From Bacillota bacterium (GTDB lineage Bacteria; Bacillota; Clostridia; Lachnospirales; Cellulosilyticaceae), in contig JAEYPM010000023.1 in assembly GCA_023410675.1 (NCBI GenBank), positions 1 through 64,000 on the forward strand: 64,000 nt of DNA, in the 5' to 3' direction. The notes under the pieces were generated by a model, which worked only from the letters and a program-made list of their open reading frames with translations, had not been told where the DNA came from and searched no databases. Shown piece by piece: positions 62,459-64,000 of this stretch (within the stretch, counting starts at the first letter, position 1; every line of letters begins with the position of its first letter). The position numbers and the translations under genes are program-made.

Positions 62459-63517
62459 CTAACTTTCTCGAAGTTTCACAACAGAGGCTGCCATCTGTTT
62501 TCTTTGATCATCCATTTTAGCATAGTGTTTTCTTGTTGTATTAACATCCTTATGCCCTAGAACATCAGCAACTAAGTAAATATCTCCAGTCTCTTGGTAA
62601 AGCTGCGTACCATATGTCGTTCGTAGTTTATGTGGTGTAATTTTTTTTAGATTTGTAAGAAGAGTCGTATATTTTTTTACTAATATTTGCACGCTTCTAA
62701 CCGATAATCTTTTATTTTGCATGGACAAAAAAAGTGGATTATCTAAATCTGTGCATATGGCTTTTTCTCTTTCCTCTAGGTATTCACGTAGTATTTTTTC
62801 TACTTCTTCACTAAAATAGATAATCGTACTATTTCCACCTTTTCGGGTGATCTTAATACCATTATAATTAAAATCTATATCTTCTACATTAATGCCAACA
62901 CATTCTGATACACGCATACCTGTTCCAAGTAAAAGTGCAAAGAGAGCTAGATCTCTTTTTTGTGTATATTTATGGTAGACTTTTTGCTTGTCAGTTAGCT
63001 TGTCACCATGTTCAACAATATCTAGAAGATTTGCGACTTCATCAATTTCTAGCTTGATAATTGGTTTTTCATAAATTCTTGGCATATCTACAAAAGAAGT
63101 GGGATTTTTAGTAATAAGTTGTTGCCTATAAAAGTAGTTGTAGAATGTTTTTAAAGAAGCTAGTTTTCTTGCTTTACCATTTTGGCCATTTTGATAAGCA
63201 ATGGTATGGTTTAAATTTTGATCTTTTTCATAATACGTAAGATGCTCGAGATACTTTTCTATATCTTTAGGTGTAACCTCAGCCAAATGGGCAAGAGTAA
63301 TATCTTTTAAAGTGTTTAACGCACTAAGTTCTGGAATTTCCTTATAAATATATTCGAAAAAGATGCGTGTATCATAAATATAAGCAAGACGTGTATTAGC
63401 ACTACATGTATGTTCAATACCTCTTGAAAAATCACTTGCATATGCTGGAAGCTCCTTTAGAATTTCCCTCATTTTAAGCGTTGTATATTTATTTTTGTTA
63501 TCTTGATAACTAGACAA
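62459..63517 (-). CDS. Tyrosine recombinase (Xer-like)
   Basis: A 352-residue integrase-family recombinase. N-terminal core-binding domain (about 25-135), then the catalytic domain with R202 (GTGMRVSE), K226 (ITRKGG), H296 and R299 (PHKLRTTYG), H322 (LGHKDVNTT) and nucleophile Y332. All six catalytic residues are present. It is longer than XerC/XerD (about 300) and has a N-terminal extension with YQNGQNGKARKLASLKTFY. No phage or integrative-element genes lie beside it, so a housekeeping chromosome-dimer role is as likely as mobile element. It starts 4 bp after the stop of the ttcA-like gene. Confidence 0.88.
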   Translation of the reverse strand: MSSYQDNKNKYTTLKMREILKELPAYASDFSRGIEHTCSANTRLAYIYDTRIFFEYIYKEIPELSALNTLKDITLAHLAEVTPKDIEKYLEHLTYYEKDQNLNHTIAYQNGQNGKARKLASLKTFYNYFYRQQLITKNPTSFVDMPRIYEKPIIKLEIDEVANLLDIVEHGDKLTDKQKVYHKYTQKRDLALFALLLGTGMRVSECVGINVEDIDFNYNGIKITRKGGNSTIIYFSEEVEKILREYLEEREKAICTDLDNPLFLSMQNKRLSVRSVQILVKKYTTLLTNLKKITPHKLRTTYGTQLYQETGDIYLVADVLGHKDVNTTRKHYAKMDDQRKQMAASVVKLRES

Positions 63518-63521
63518 ACGA

Positions 63522-64000
63522 TCATCCCCTATCTATATTCCAGTCTTTTAATGCACTTCTTTGTATAGCTCCAAATATATTCTCTCGAACATGTGGCATC
63601 TCTTTTTGAAATGAATAAATGAGTTGTTTTATATATTCTCTTTTGGTTTGTCCATCAGCTGGGCACGGACTTTTAAGTACAGGAAGTTCGTTTTTCTTTG
63701 AAAAACTTCTTATATCAGCTTCAGGTGCATAGATTAAAGGTCTAATGAGTGTTATATGACTCTTATCTAGATAAGTTACAGGACTCATGGTGTGTATTCT
63801 GCCTTCATAAAAAAGAGACATAAGCAAAGTTTCATTAATATCATCTTTATTATGGCCCAAAGCTATTTTATTACATCCAAGTTGCTTTGAAATATCCAAA
63901 AGAGCTCCTTTTCTCATTTTCGAGCAAAGAGAACAAGGATTCGTCTCTTTTCTTTCTTTAAAAACAATATCTGCTATTTGTGTTTCATAAATGGCATAGG
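63522..64000 (-). CDS. TtcA-like tRNA 2-thiocytidine synthase (partial)
   Basis: The C-terminal 159 residues of a PP-loop ATPase; the frame continues off the right edge. The second Cys pair of the TtcA group (PCSLCSKMRKGAL) and CNKIALGHNKDDINETLLM are seen, then LIRPLIYAPEADIRSF. Family members add sulfur at C32 of tRNA. An internal Met (63917) is not the true start. The call rests on the CxxC and HNKDD motifs. It lies 4 bp upstream of the recombinase gene, so they are probably one transcript. Confidence 0.82.
   Translation of the reverse strand, partial: YAIYETQIADIVFKERKETNPCSLCSKMRKGALLDISKQLGCNKIALGHNKDDINETLLMSLFYEGRIHTMSPVTYLDKSHITLIRPLIYAPEADIRSFSKKNELPVLKSPCPADGQTKREYIKQLIYSFQKEMPHVRENIFGAIQRSALKDWNIDRG

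Noticed and set aside
62459..63517. Prophage or integrative element marked by the tyrosine recombinase
   Set aside because: The neighbours are lexA, nadE and a TtcA-like gene, and no phage genes, tRNA target or attachment repeats are visible.
1..64000. CRISPR array, toxin-antitoxin pair or restriction system
   Set aside because: No regularly spaced repeats and no recognisable defence genes were found on either strand.

Overview
The window is low-GC DNA (roughly 30% G+C by eye) from an endospore-forming, strictly anaerobic Firmicute of class Clostridia, most plausibly Lachnospirales; the genus is not decided by the sequence. Spore formation is indicated by cotJA-cotJB-cotJC and a CotF-like coat protein. 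Anaerobiosis is indicated by superoxide reductase, rubrerythrin, a rubredoxin-like zinc ribbon, pyruvate phosphate dikinase and an HcpR-type regulator/ferredoxin pair. The RNase P RNA is the ancestral type A. Apart from one IS66 end and one patch of decayed genes the window is a core chromosomal segment.

Layout. 1-124: right end of an IS66-family element. 305-1448: cotJ spore coat operon. 1675-7799: an RNA-binding S1 protein, then a metal/oxygen block (zinc-ribbon peptide, feoA-feoB, superoxide reductase, rubrerythrin, ZIP transporter). 7881-10712: two secreted wall enzymes (NlpC/P60 and L,D-transpeptidase). 10862-14963: peptidases M18 and M19, two cyclophilins and a DUF1292 protein. 15205-22590: a divergent type IIA topoisomerase pair, proB, DUF896, 5-formyl-THF cyclo-ligase and ruvAB. 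22743-28923: zapA, a U32 (RlhA-like) protein, a SEDS/PBP pair and a Nudix hydrolase. 28966-30762: tRNA-Leu(CAA) and an ECF sigma/anti-sigma pair. 30975-35884: glycyl-tRNA synthetase, ppdK, an FMN reductase. 36280-36850: two decayed gene fragments joined together. 37199-45390: CarD-like regulator, dGTPase, dnaG-rpoD, trmK-NIF3, a TGS/uridine-kinase-like protein. 45437-45807: rnpB. 46040-50997: CotF-like coat protein, SppA, a GGDEF protein, a 50-residue unknown, ferredoxin-like protein and a divergent Crp/Fnr regulator. 51017-58311: miaB-mutS-mutL-miaA-hfq. 58385-64000: a PLP enzyme, nadE, lexA with a clear SOS box, a tyrosine recombinase and a partial ttcA-like gene.

How it fits together. FeoAB brings in ferrous iron next to superoxide reductase and rubrerythrin, which detoxify superoxide and peroxide without releasing O2. 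rpoD, dnaG and the dGTPase form a macromolecular-synthesis block. ruvAB, mutSL and lexA form a DNA repair set. FtsW/RodA with its PBP, ZapA, NlpC/P60 and the L,D-transpeptidase act on envelope and division.

No clearly new multi-gene system was found. The least explained signals are a dyad family placed between promoter and start codon of three unrelated genes (10780, 13744, 49465), a 23-bp perfect stem containing the zapA stop codon, a cyclophilin with the catalytic Arg replaced, 24-residue tandem repeats in the anti-sigma factor, and the divergent topoisomerase pair. Promoters, operators and terminators are pattern calls made by eye; no database search or folding program was run.
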